From: Macrocystis pyrifera | Taxonomy: Eukaryota; Sar; Phaeophyceae; Laminariales; Laminariaceae | NCBI GenBank assembly: GCA_031763025.1 | Contig: JASSKH010000041.1 | Location: 682,001-746,000 of the forward strand | DNA: 64,000 bases | Direction: 5' to 3' | Part shown: positions 20,601 to 34,228 of the stretch, one piece after another | Layout: every line of letters begins with the position of its first letter | Position numbering within the stretch: position 1 is the first letter of the stretch | The notes under the pieces: model-generated | Database searches by the model: none | Seen by the model: only the letters and a program-made list of their open reading frames with translations | What the model was told of the DNA's origin: nothing | Made by a program: the position numbers and the translations under genes

Positions 20601-23600
20601 GCAACGAATGCATCCTTGGCTGATACGCAACCTTTAACCCTTCTTGCGCCTCTGACCGACGCCATCTGATCTTCAGCAACCTGCAGGTGCAAATGATGAA
20701 AGAGCTCATCGATAGAGCGGTGCATCACGTAGCGAGGAATGCCAGCCGGAATACGCCAGCCCGACCCCTTGGGCAAGAGAACCCCCGTCTGACCCCTGAG
20801 GTCGCGGAGCCAGCCGTAAGAAGATGGTGGCCTTTTTGGAGGGTGAGCAGGCGTGTTGCAGGGCTCCGAGCTCTCGTGTTCGCGGTGGAAAGCGGCGTCG
20901 TATCAAGTAGTGGTGCAAGTTTCGACGCTGTGAGTGTAGACAGCCAACAAAGTAAGTCGTTGGTGCTGGTAACTACGCTTGGGCTATCGATGAGCGCGCC
21001 GGCCATGAGTAGTGTGGTTAGAGTTTGCTTCCAACCTCGCCGTTACCCTGTCGCCCACTCTCAGGAAGCTGCACCTGAAGACGCTAGTGGTGATCCGCGC
21101 GACGACATCAACAAGGCCTCGTACGCAAAGGCGACCCATGGTACGCCGGATAGAGAGAGCCCAGGTGAGCTCGCGATGGCGTATTCATCTGGTAGTATTG
21201 CGAGTTGCTCCCGTGCATGCCCTGCCGAGTTCTTCAGCTTCACGAATCACTCTGCAGTATGACCCCGCATCGTGTCACCAGCCCAGGGGACACGTCGCTT
21301 GGTGGTAGTGTCGTACTGTGTCTTCCTAAGCCCCTTCCGCGTTTTTTGGCGTGTGCGCCCACCATCGCCGTCTTGTACTGTTCAACTTGGTCTCAGTGCC
21401 GTTCGAGTCGCGAGACCGTGACGCCATGTTCGTGGTGGCGTCGGCGTCAGTCCGTAGCGTCGAGCTTCGCCTGTTGACACACCACGCACGAGTGGAGGGG
21501 GACTTCGGCGAAAGGAAGGACGACGAAGAGGCGGCAGCGGATGACGAGCCCGAGTCGATATCGGTTCCCGTGCATGGACTCGGCACCGTCAGCGTCCTCT
21601 CCGCTCCTGTCAGCGCCCGGTGAGATTTGAAGCTGTAAAAACACTTTCTTGCTACGGTATGATGGCATGCGTACTAGGAATGCTGCTCGCGTCTAGGCCT
21701 GTCTCCAGCAACCAGCAGAGAACGCTCAGGGTTTATATTTGCTCGTTCGAGAAATGGGAAGGACCTACACGAACCGAAGTGGCACTCTCTAAAATGCGAG
21801 GAAACGTTGACGAAAGCGGGCAGGCCAGGCCCTGCTCGCACCGATCCTCGGGTATACCAACAACCAAGGACCTCGGTTACACAGCAGGGAAGGCTATCCG
21901 TATTGGCTGATACACTGCAACCAATTTGCCTCACGGATCTTCTGCACGCGTGACGGAAGAAATGCGGTAGGTTCGGATACGCGACCCTTTTCACCGATGC
22001 GTCCGGCTTGGGCTGTGAGCGTACAGTAGCGACTACCACGACCCGAGGAAATGTGTTTGATAATAAATTATGCGAGGCGCTTGTTGTACACTGTTTTGTT
22101 TGTTTTCCGTTAGCCAACGGTTTCAGCCGCTGTCAACACCGCCGCTGATGACACCGCGACCGTGTCCATCGATGTTTTTCTCCCGTTGCAGAAGGCAAGC
22201 TTTGCGGCCTCCAGTTGCGTTCGTCGTGGCGGAGGTGAAAGGGCTTGTGCTAGATGCCCACATCCTAGCAGGTGCGTAGTTCGCTCAACCTACGTTTCAG
22301 AAAACTTGCCGACCTAACCGCGGCAGCTGCTATTTTCTATAGTTCCCTCTGTTACTCGTACCTTTGACTGCGGCGTCTCAGACCCAAGACGGTGTCTGAA
22401 CGCTGAGATAGCATCAGCACTCGCGACATGGTTGCCGCACGCCTGCGCATATGCTTACGTTCCTAGTTACGTAGTAAGGCACCGATACCTAGCACGTGGC
22501 CCGCGTCATTCGCGGCAAGTTAGCAGTATGTATCATTCGTGCAGGCGGCGCCTCCGCCTTCGGTACGGTCCCTACCTCTCACGTACATCTCCTGCCCGCA
22601 AACGCTTCTCAGGGGGTGATGATCTCTCGGCGGATGTGAAGGTTGAAGTGTCATCGATTGTCGTGCGGAACGCGGGCCTCGACGACGCTGCCTCTCCCAA
22701 AACATCGCACCACAGCACTCCGGGTGGGTCGGAAGTTCAATTAGATCAGCCCGAACCTGTCGTGACTTGGGGAGAAGCTCCTCCCGTGCCGATCGCCAGT
22801 GCAGAAGCGGCGGACGGCGCAGGAGCGGAAAATGCGGCACCTGGCCTCGCGGTAGATCGTAGGCCTGTGGCGGACGTCCAGCGGTTGCTGGTAGAGCGCG
22901 CGAGAAGACTGCCACGAGGTGGCACCGGCGGCGAGGTGGGCCTCACAGAGGCGAGCCCAACGAGTGAGGGGACTCCGAGCGGGCGAGGAGGGCTACCATC
23001 GATGCAAGCGCTTCCTTCGCCGTCCCCGACGTGGTGGACAGACGCCCCGTCGTGCTCTGCAACGAAGACTATGCCGGAGGAATGTGCTCTGCAGTACCGG
23101 TTGTTGAGGCGGAAGAATAGTGCGACACTACGCGAGGGCGCCGGTGGCAGTGATTCCGATTCGGTCGGCGACGCCGTGTTAACCGTAACGAGCCACACTG
23201 TCGCCGCGGGTGCGCTACGTGTGCAAGTTGCGGAGGTATTGCTGGAAAAACTTCTGAAGTTCGCAGACGTCAGAAGACAAGCTGAGAAGACGGGGTCAGT
23301 GAACGGCCCCGCGGGGAATTCAGATGAAGAAAAGCAAAACCACGGAGCCGATGAGCAGCAGCTCGCTTCCGCGGCTGCTGCTTTGGCGCAAGGGCAGGGA
23401 CTGCCGTGGCGGGCAAAACGGCTGTCGCCACGTGCTTCAAATGCGGGCTCCACGGTGTCGAGCCCTAGGGTGTTGCCATTCGTGCAGTCGTTCTCCTCTT
23501 CCTCTACGTGGGAGACGTCGTTCAACTTTGCGTTGCGTTCCGTAGCGGTGGCTCTGGACCTTAACAAAGCTGGCGGTTGTGGCGGAGTGAGAAAGCGCGG

Positions 23601-26600
23601 TGACCATTCGCCCGGTGGCCTGCACCAGGTCGCCTGTTGCGTCCTCTCGCTCGGAGAGATTGATGTCAGCGGGTCCGAGTCGGCTTCTGTTGTCCGCGGA
23701 GGTAGTCAACAGCAGCGACGCGGGTGGCATACGCCTACCTCCTCCGAGCGACGGGAAAGCGAGGTGTCCCAGAGGGTTTGTTCTTTGTCGCTTGACCACC
23801 TTTCTGTCACGTTTGTGGACGCGTCGGCTCTTGTTGCTGTAGAGCGGGCACCGCCTGCATCGCCGTGGCCGGTACCGAAAGTTTTCATTGCCGCCACCCT
23901 TCCCGTCACCCAGCGTCTCATACAGCTCAGCGGTGCCAGAGTGACTGCCGAAATTTTGAGTGAGGTCATGGGGCAAGCGGGGGTTGGAGGAATGGATGGA
24001 TTAGCGCGGCCGATCAGTTCCACTCGGGGCGTGCCCGACTTCCTCTTCAACGCGTCGGTGGAGTCGTTGCACGTGGATGCCAGCATCGGCGCGGCTTTAG
24101 TGGTCCTCGAAGTATGCCTGCTGGCACGAAAAATGACCGGGGACATTGCTGGAACCAGGGTGGGCTATGACCATGGTTACGATGTAGATAGGAGAAACAC
24201 CTGGAACGGTCGCTGGGAGCGATGTTGGCGCCGCGTGGTTGGAGTATCCTTGGATGGAGTCAGCCTTGGCGGAGCCGTTAAAGATGGCGGCGGCCAGGTG
24301 AAAGGCAACATGCGTCGATTAAGCGTGGATCGTGGGGGTGGCGGAGCGGCGGTAGCAACCGGGTCCCCTAGGGATGTTCTAGACGTGGCTTTGTTTGAAG
24401 CGATGCCTGGCGAAGGCGGCGGCGAGGGGTTGTCCTGGACTTTGGAGACCTGCAATTCCGAGGGAGGGCCCACAGATATCGAGCTCACGAGCGCTTTTAA
24501 ATCCGCTACTCTGCACTATGCCAACACCAAGAAGGCTGTGAGAGAGGTGATGCGGGTGCTGAACGAGTGGAAGGAAGGAGCTGCCCGTTTAGGAGTAGGG
24601 ATGGCGGCGCGAGATGCGGGGGGTGGAACTGGACCAAGCTCCTCCACGGCGGTAGGCAGACGAAGTCCGTCGGTGACGTTCAATGCCAGTGGTTCGGTGG
24701 TGAGACTCCACCTTCCATTTGAGCTGAACCTCGAAGTGCGAGGCGTTCACCTGGGTACGCGTCCGGCCCATCAGACGTTACCCGCACCCGACAGTGGAAG
24801 CGCTGGTTCAGGTCTGGACATCAACTTGCTTGCCGGTGATGTTCAGGTATTCCACGCACTCTATGGCGCCCGATGCTCGCCTGAGGATGCGCTGCCACCG
24901 GCGATACGTTGCGCCGCACGAGGAATCGTGACAATACGACCAGCTGCAAATGCCACGGCCGTCTCCCTTGAGAGCGAGCACGTGCGCGCCCGCCTCACCC
25001 CTGCGTTTTGCACGGCGTTTGGGTCGTTCATACGCTTCATGGTGGGGCCGCCTCCGAGACCGAGACCAGCTTCTGGCGACTCGACGGCCTTGGCGTCGTC
25101 GAGAACTAGCCACGTGCCAAAGGTCTTCACGTTCAAGCTGAGGGTGCGCGGCGTCGACGTCGATTTTATTGGCGACCCGTGCAGTCCATCGGCGGTGTCC
25201 GCGAACATAGTCGTTGGTGGAGTAGCTATGAAGCAGAAGAGCGTCGGCGAAACGTTGCCGGGGGCCGGCAGCAAGGCCTCCTTTGGAATGAGCTTTGAGA
25301 CTGTCGAGGCCACGCAACGGCGGGATCCCTGGCGAAACGCGCCGGCGATTCCACGAGAAGCTGCGCTGTTGATCAGAGCGTTCATCGGCCAGGTCCCTCT
25401 GAGCGACAGCGACGGCGACATGTCCGGAGGTGATTTGTTCTCGGCATGGCTGTCGGCGAGAAAGGGCCCAGGCGGTGAACATGGGGCAGTCGGACCCTCA
25501 TACACGCAGCCGTTTATCGTCAGGCTTGGCGACGAAGGCCGCGGGGCAGACGGGAACAAGGTCTCAAGCGAGGCATTCTCGGTCCTGTCGACGAGCTCAG
25601 GGCCCCGGCAACGGCTGGTGAACAGCCTGTCGCTGCGATTGACACCAATTTTGCTCGCATGCTATCCTCCCACTTTCCGACTCCTGGTAGGTCACTACAA
25701 TCGCTTCGGAGGGAACGCCTTCCGACCATTCCGGTCGAGGGCTGACCTGCCGCCCAGACGAATTGCGGTCGTCTCCTACGACATCGATATTCAGGGCTGC
25801 AGTGCCGTGCTCCTAGCCTCACTCGCCACCGGCGCGCGTGGGATTCACTTGTCGGCTGGGGTTGTGTCAATCAAGGAGGATACTGCGGCGGCGGCCGCTG
25901 CTGTCACGCCGCATGCAGGACTGGAACCGACGCAATCGCCGTCGTTGGCGACGGATGAAGCGATCGACGCCGAGACCACCGTTGCTTTGTCCGGTTTTGT
26001 CGGTCCAGCTGGAATGTCGTACCTTCAAGATTGGCATTCATTACTGCCGGTGGCGGCGGCGGCCGGTGCCGGTGGTTCTACGGGTCGAGCGGAAGGTGCG
26101 ACGAAAACGACGCAGCTGTGCGTGCCCATTGATTTGCGGTGGGCCGTGTTCTACGACCGGCTCGATCGGTGCCGCCAGGACATTTCGCTCTCCTCCGTGC
26201 AGCTGTACCTAGAACAGTCGCATTTCGATCTGTGCGTTCGCGTGGCACAGGCTTTCATTGCGGCGGATTATCCAGGAGCGCTTCCGCCGAGACGCCGCCG
26301 CTCCACACTGACAGCAACCAAGCTTGCTGGTGGCAACGCCACTGCCGCCGCTGGTGGCCGGCTTAACCCGGTTTCGTCGCTGTCGGCACATCAGACTCAG
26401 ACCGCTGTCAGCTACGAGCCAGAAGCGCCAGCAGCACGAAAATCGCCGGTCAGCAACATCGCCGACGTCAAAAGCTTCCTCGCGATGTCGCTGCGACTAC
26501 CGTTGTTACAGTTCGTGCTCGCCGTTGGAAAGCCCAACGGTCCGTTCCCGCCGGTGCTGGAAATCGATGTCGCAAGCGTGCGGCTGGCAAGGGGGGGCAT

Positions 26601-29600
26601 CCTAACCGTACGGCATGTGTCGGTGAAGAGCTGGTCTCAAGAGGTTGACTTGCCAATGCGATCGGGGGGGGTGGGGTGACCATGACTGCAGAACGCGGCA
26701 GGAGCGGGTGCGTCTATCGCGTGCTAGGACGCTCTGGACAGTCGGAAGAATCCGGTAAGGACTTTTTGACCATGGAGGTTCGAGTGCCGGACGTGCAATT
26801 GGTGGGGCCAACAACGCCAGGTCCTACGCAACCTCAGCTCGACGTTGTGATCCAGGTGATACTCGGTTGAAGCGAAAAGCTTTTGAGTAAACTCAGTATC
26901 GCGTTTTCGCGAAGAAAAACTAAACAAAGGCAACAAACCGCTTGCATCATTTTTTTTTTACTGTAGCAGGCACTGACACGCGGAAGCTTCGCACTCTGTT
27001 GAAGTGCTAAATTACTGAAGCGGGGATGGTTATCGCCTCTTCTCGTTTGTGCAGACACGCCTCAGCCCTGTGTTTTCGAACTCATGGCTGTGACATTCAT
27101 CGGAATAGTGGAGAGTCCTACCTTTCAGCAAACTCTGGCGCTTGCACTCAAACTGCAGCAAGTACCAGAACGTCCCTTAACTCCCCTCCCATTGATCTCC
27201 TACCGCTATTGGGGACGCGTTGTTTTTGTGCCCCAGGTGCAGCCCTTCGACATTCACGTCAATCCAAGCATCATTTGCTCGTTGACGTCTTACGTTACGC
27301 CTATCCCTCTCGCGGAGGGGTCTTCAGAGGCAGCGGAAGTGCCTTTTCCTCACTTTCTACCGCCAGTCGTCACGCCGTCCCCTTCAAACTGCGCCCCCTC
27401 GGCCTCGGCAGCTCGCGATGAAAGCCCTGCGCCCGACAGCGGTGGGCTTGAGCGCGGCAGTTCGGCGGGAGAGCGCGTGTCCACGGACTTCGAGAAGTCG
27501 GCAATGACCGCGTCTGCCAGCGTGAGGCTGCTCGCATCCCAAGTTTCGCTCGAGCTGTCCTCGTACCCTGGTGGGCCTGCCTTGATCGCTGGTGCATCAC
27601 ACGTGTTCGTGAGGGCGATCACCTGGCCGCCTGACGAAAGTCGAGGGACAGTAAGCAGGGATGAAGGTGCATACGATCGAACTGGGAATGGGGGCAGGGC
27701 ACAGGTGGGCCCGGAGGTGTTCGCTCGCGTAACTCGGGTAACCTGCGGCGTGAAACGTGATATCGAATCTGATGCTGAAGCTGCCCTCCGGGAAGACGAC
27801 CGCTCCGGTGGCCCCTGTCGGGCCACCGGACAGCAAGGTGACACCATACTGAAACCTTTCGACATTGACGTCCATCTGACTCGGCCTAGAGCGGACCCCG
27901 GCGCCGCGGTCGCCATCGCGTCGAAGTTGTCGGCAGCACGGGGATGGCATGCCAGTGTCTACGTCGACGAGCTCTACCTGAGGTTCGGCGCCGTCCACAC
28001 GCGTAGCCTAGAGCTCCTCGGTAACCTTTTCTTCCCGGCCATGGCCGCCGCGAGTCTGACCGCGACAAAGTTAGCGCGAGGGCAGCGCGAACACGGAACG
28101 GTGACCGGCAGACAGTGGCAACACCGAGTGCACGTTGGTGACTTGCGCGCCTTGGAGCGTGTAGAGTGTGCGGAGTCCGTTGAGGAGACGACCGTAACGC
28201 CGGAGCCTGGGGAAGCTGTTTTCTACGGAGTTGGGGCGCCTCGAGAGGACCTACGGGAGGGCGAGGGCACGGCTGCACAAACGAGCGCCCGGAAACGAGA
28301 GGTGGATGGTGGCTGGGTGCACTGCTGCGAGTGGCGCTACTGGGGGCTTAGGCGGGTGGCTCAGATCGCATTACCGTATGCACCCTTAAAGGGGAGCGTC
28401 CCGCTGTTGGAGGGGCTGGTCGTCGATTCCTTGGAAGTGGAACTTAGCTTCGTGGACCCTTTATCACAAACTCTTGAGGTAAGACCTGCTGAGTGAGCGA
28501 CGAGTGGAGGCAGGTGCGTCTTGTGTCTGCTCGAGGTAACTTCGTATCTCTATATTACGCTGCGGTGGTCGTCAGTGCGTGGCTTGTTTTTACTAAAGAA
28601 TTATTTTTTTCTGGTGCACCGTTCTTAGGCACGCGAACCTTTTGGTTTCATCAAAGGAACCGCAATAGTTGAGGAGGGTTTGAAGTTTCATGATACGCAA
28701 CCATATTTGCTAAGCGTGCGACGAAGGTGCGAACCTCGACGCTTCCGCGCAGGCATGGCAGCTCGAGGTTAAGCGCGATGCGATTGCCAATCCCCGTACT
28801 TGCCGACGCTTTTATGCATGCCCTTCGCACCAGGCGGCAACACGCTTCAGCGTACCTTGCCAGGAGTCAAGCGAATCTCCAAACTTGAGCTTTGCTTTTC
28901 GGAAACGGGCCACGGTAGAGCCGTCTCAACCTTTCTTTGCCCGCACGTGGCGTCTCTCGTGGCGAATTCCAGCTTGGCTACGGTCCCCAGCTACCGCCGT
29001 CGCCACGGCTTCCCCCGACCCAATTGCCATCTCCACGTGGAGCTCCCTCCTTCTCCAAGCATTGTCGGTCTATTCGTCGCCGGTGGGCCCGACGGCGGGT
29101 CCGTCGTACTTTTCGACGACGCTAGTTTCTCAGCGGGTTACGCTCGCCGTGCTAACGGACGGCGACGCAAGATCCTCGTCGTCATCGCTCTTGCCGATGT
29201 CCTCTCGACCTCCGCAGTCTGGAGGGGGAGAAAGAGGCGCCTTCGTGCAGCTGGAAGAGATCGTCCGTGTGGTCATCAGCGACGTCAGCGTCTTCGCGGA
29301 GGCGAGCTCAGCGGCGGGGTCGCTGGCCGCGACGACAAGGGGCAGCGCCGAAGTGGCTGTGGACGTGCAGGATTTCTCGAACTTTCTCCGCCTGCCGCTC
29401 CTGTCTCATGCCCTAGTGAAGTGGGACTTTGCCACGTCCGGTGGCAGAGGTGGTGCCGTGGGCGGCGACGAGGATTTGCTGTCTCCTCTCAGGCCCGTCG
29501 CGGCGGCTGTTTTGGAGGTGCACGGCGCTGTTGTCAGCGTGTCGGTGACGTCCATGCAATGCGTAGAGCAGTGCATCGCCGAGCTGTCTCAGAAAGCTTC

Positions 29601-32600
29601 AGGGGTAATCGCGGCCGGGGAAAGGTCCACAAGCCATGGAGTGTGTGTCGGCACAGTGGAGAATACGACGCCGACAGCATCAACGTGTTCTCTGCCCCCG
29701 CAACGACAGCCGCGGCAACGAAGCAAGCGCTACGTAGTCAAGAACCTCACCGATCGTGTCCTGTGGTTCGGCCAAGATTCTACCACTGAAACTCTGCTGC
29801 TCCGTGCGAGAGAGGAGACGTCGTACCGGTGGAGGACAACCCCTGCTGCTGTTGCGACTGCTTCCGCGTCGCGGAAAGACGGCCTATCGAGACTCATCCT
29901 CATGCTGCGCCTCGCGTTACATCTCGATCCTGGAAGACTCGGCGGTCAGGTTGGAGCTGATCCCGGATCTAGAGCTGACAGCGGTCCTTGGACAGAGCCG
30001 TTTCCGGCAGACGACGCGGGATCATACATGGTGAGATGTGTCTTCGTGGGGCAGCCACGCCGATGAAGTCTCTGGGTTTCGTACGCTCTGTAATGGCTAC
30101 ATGCCGCAAATCTGTTTTTTGCTTTCTCATCGAACGTAGCATCAGACGCAACCACTCATCCACGTATCATGAGGCTCATCAATTTGACCCGGTTTCTTTG
30201 TCAGGATACTGGACGATAATCATCCGTACGAATAGGTGCCTGGTCTCTCACGCACCCGCATGCCCGGGTTCTCCCCTCTGTGGCCCACTCAAAACCAACA
30301 TCGAGCGTCTTCGAATTTTTCATGTCCACATCCGCTGTAATTGCAGCGCTTGTTGCGGAGTACGGGGGCAGGGTGGCAAGCGGGCGCCAAAGCGCCCGTT
30401 ATCGGCGTTGAAGGGAGTGACCCCATGGTGCTTCCATTGTGGGTAGCAGTCACCAAGGAGGGCCTGCAAACGCGCATCGTATTTCACGGAGAGTGGGTGT
30501 TTACCAACCATCTGCCGCAGGAAGTTCAGGTGAGGGAGTTGTACACTGATCTTTGGCTCACATGGTTTGAAACGCGCCGACTAGGGTTATCGCGATGAAG
30601 AGCTAGCCGAAACTTGTATTATCCGCGCTGACTGGAGCTAAGAATAGATCGAAGGTTTTCTGTTCATATGTGTCAATTTAGTATTTATGCGACCGAAACT
30701 ATCCCCGATCTACTCTTTGCGCGTGTTGACCCACTCTTTGTTGCGTTGATATTTCCGGCTTGACGCCAACAAGGTGGCGTGGGTGACTTCGGCGGGGGTG
30801 GGTGATGCAGGCCGGCGCCTCGTCGAGCCCGTAGGAATGCGTGGAGGCGTAGACCTCGCCGCGTGTGGCCCAGACAAAGCGTCGGATGACTCCGACGCTG
30901 GGCAAGAGGCGGAGGTGTGTCTTCCGGTTTCTTGCTCTGCGCTCACCGCCTGCAACCCTTCCACGGGCTCAGAGCCGCGAGGGCAAGAGCGATTATCTGA
31001 ACTCATGCTGGAGTTCCGGTTGGTGACGCCCGACGCATCCACTGTTGTCGGGTCGGTCGGTCCACCCCCACGACCCACGGGGAGCCCGGTGGCACACGCG
31101 ACGGCGCCATTGAGCGGCCGTAGATCCGGCGATGCGGAGCGAAGCGGTGGCAGGAGGGTTGGGGAGGGTCATGATGACGATGCGTCGGGACTTGAGGAAG
31201 ACGTCGAGACATCGAGCGCACCTTGGATGGTCACACGCCAGTCGGAGTGGGTGGAGGCGCGGCCGTGCGTCTACCTGTCGCTGATCTCTTGCGCAAGTCC
31301 AGACCCGCAGAGCTCGGGGTTTTGGTTCTGGTGTGTGGCGTCGAGGCGTGCCTCCCCGCTCAGTGATGGTGCGGCGTGTGTCTCGCGCCCGGCCGGGCAC
31401 AGCTGTCACATAGGACAAATGATGATCGATCTCCGTCCGGTGGCCGTCATCTGGAACCGCTGCTCGCAGCCCATGCGGGTTGCCCTCAACATCAGGGGTG
31501 GTCGCGGCGATTGGCGGGAGCGAAATGGGCCTGCTTTCACGCAGCAAGTGGAACAAGAACAATCGCGGGCTCAGGTCGGACGTGTTGCCACCCGCGAGCG
31601 GCATTCTAATTCTGCGTACGGGCTGTCGTGCTCGTCGATGAATGTTCAACCTGGAGGGCGCACGGTGGTATGCAAGCAGCCGTTCGTAGACTGTGATCTG
31701 GCGGTGACCCCAGCGACGGTGGGGTCAGGGCAAGGATTAGATAGCGAGGCGCGGCCGTTCCTCGTTTCCGTGCCGTCGGAGCTCCTGTCTCGAAGGAGCG
31801 AGTCCAGGTGGCTTCCTCTCCACAGCCGGGCGCTGGTGGACAACGTGCTTTGTCCCTTGGTCGTCATCGCGTCACGGCTGGTGAACGCCGACTGGCCGTC
31901 GCTCTCGCTTCGCGTTTACCCAGGCCTAAGCATGCATAACTATCTTCGTGTACCGCTGTCGCTGCGGACAGTATTCACACGGCAGCCGCTCGGCGTCGAC
32001 CGGGTACTAGGAAAGCACGATGTTCCGGTCGCTGGCGGCGCGGGGCATGTGCGAACACTGCAGGACGAGCAACTCCCACTTGTCCATCGTGAAGCTTCTG
32101 GTGGGAACGCACTGCCGGCTGGCGGCGGTGGCGGTGACGGCAACGACGGCAGCAGCGGCGCTACCCAGGATCCCCCTGATTCCTGTCTCGTGCGGGTTGT
32201 TCGAGCTCCAGCAGAGAGCTGCCACAGCACATGGGACATTTTCCACGGCGAAGGGTACCCTATTCCGTACGTTCTGCCTGCCTTATCCTTGGAGCTCGGA
32301 ATTGCATCGGAGGAGATAGCCGATTCGTTGCCCGTTACCTCCGCGGCGGGGGTGGAAACCGCTGCCGTCGGACAAGGAAGTTTAGGCGAAGGTGCCACAG
32401 GTACCGCCTCGCGCGAATCGGTGGAGCGTCGCTCTCGCAAGTTGAAGGTTGGACTAGACGATCACTTCCGTGAGCTGGTTCTCATTCCCTGGGGGGAAAA
32501 TGGCGATGTCGTGCTTCCGGTCTTCGTTACGCTGGAAAGGGAGCAGATCATGGGAGGAGTAGAGCTCATCAAGCTGGCTGTGTACCCTAGGGTGGTGGTT

Positions 32601-34194
32601 CACAATGCCACTGGCCGCCCAATCTCGCTGTCGTTGCTTGGTGCCGCAAAAATGGTGAACGACAGCGACGAACGCGGTGATGGCCAGGGTGAAACGCGAG
32701 GGGACGCAGTACCTGTGTGCCGCGTTCGCCTTGCCCCGGAAGGCAGTGAGAGCAGTATGAACGTGCTGGCGTTACCTGGGAAACGGGATATATTCGCCGG
32801 GCCCGGCAGCAACTACCACGATTCTTCACGGGCGGAAGGGGTTGTGGATGCCGGTAGAAGGGGCGAACCTGCGGAATCACACGCTCGTGGTGGGCTATTT
32901 GGCAAACTGTCCTGGCTTCTGGGTAGCTCCAGCCACACAGTCCCTCGTCAACCGGCGGGAGGGTTCTTCGCGGATCTCGAGGTCGCATTTGGGTGGGATG
33001 ACGCAGGGCAGAGCCCCGCGAGAGGTGGTCCCGCCGATGATAAGGGTGCTTCTGTCACGACCGCTGTCGGTGAGGCAGCGGCAAACGACCAAGGGCTGAG
33101 TTGGCACCACCCGGGCGTTGGCAAAAGTACCCTATTTTCTGTTGGTGAGTCTTCCGGTGGCGTTCCATTGCGCTCCAAGCCCTCGTCACTCACGGTTGTG
33201 GCGGAAGGTGGGCAGCGGGCGGTTCGCGTCTGCATTTCGGCGGAAACCCCTGATGCCGACCTGGTGCCTCCTACGCGCCACATCCTTCTCTACCAGGACC
33301 CTCAGCCAGACATCACGGTTTGCAACAGGTCCGGGGGTCCCATTACTCTCCTCTTCGACTGCGGTACGTTGGTGGAGGTATATCCCGGCTGCACGGCGGA
33401 GCACTCATGGCCGGAGGTTGGCAATGAACGGAGCGGCAAAAAGGAACGGAGCAGCAGCACTAGCTCCGCGACGGCGCGCTCGTCCAACCTTCCGCCGACC
33501 ACTCACCCGGACTACCGCACCCGAGGCGCCAGTGAGATGTCCGACCTTGTGACGCCGACGTCCTCGGCGCCGGGATCTCCCGCAGCGTCCGGACGAGGAG
33601 TAGGCGCATCGGCGGGGAACCGGCCTGGTTTCGCGCCCAGCCCTGGTAACATTCCAGCCGCAGCAGCGGCACGAAAATCGCGCCCTTCTGTTAAACTCGG
33701 GGGCGACGCAACCCTTCGGCACTGCTTCCAGTGCAAGGCCGGCAGCAAACATGACGAGGTCGTGTCGTGGTCGGACCCTCTTTGGGTGGCGCGTGGCGTC
33801 CAGGTCATACGCTTCGACAACCATTGTGAAGAGGAGTGGGATGCTCCTGGAGGCGCGAGTAGTGGCAGTGGCGGTGGCAGTGGCGGTGGTGGCAAAGATG
33901 GCGACGACGGACAAGGAGGGTTCGGTATCGGGTCGGCGCGAGAGGTCCAGGTGCACGTCGTGGAGCGTGCCGGTGGGTTCTTTATGTCGTTCGCGGAGGG
34001 AGGATTTGATGGCGAGGCTGCCGACGGTGTTGGCGTGGAAGGCAGCGGGGGGGACGCTGCAGCAGAAAGAAGGTGACCCTTCACTCGTGCGCAATTCACT
34101 CGCTCCACATTGCTTGGTGTAAACGCATGAAACGTCGACAATACACGTTTAACTGCAACTAAGCTTTATTTTTACCAATCCGCCGGAGGAAAAG

Positions 34195-34228
<34 letters not shown>

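Noticed and set aside
22746..23567. 273-residue minus-strand reading frame
   Set aside because: Antisense of giant VPS13B exon 12; low-complexity composition mirrors the sense codons.
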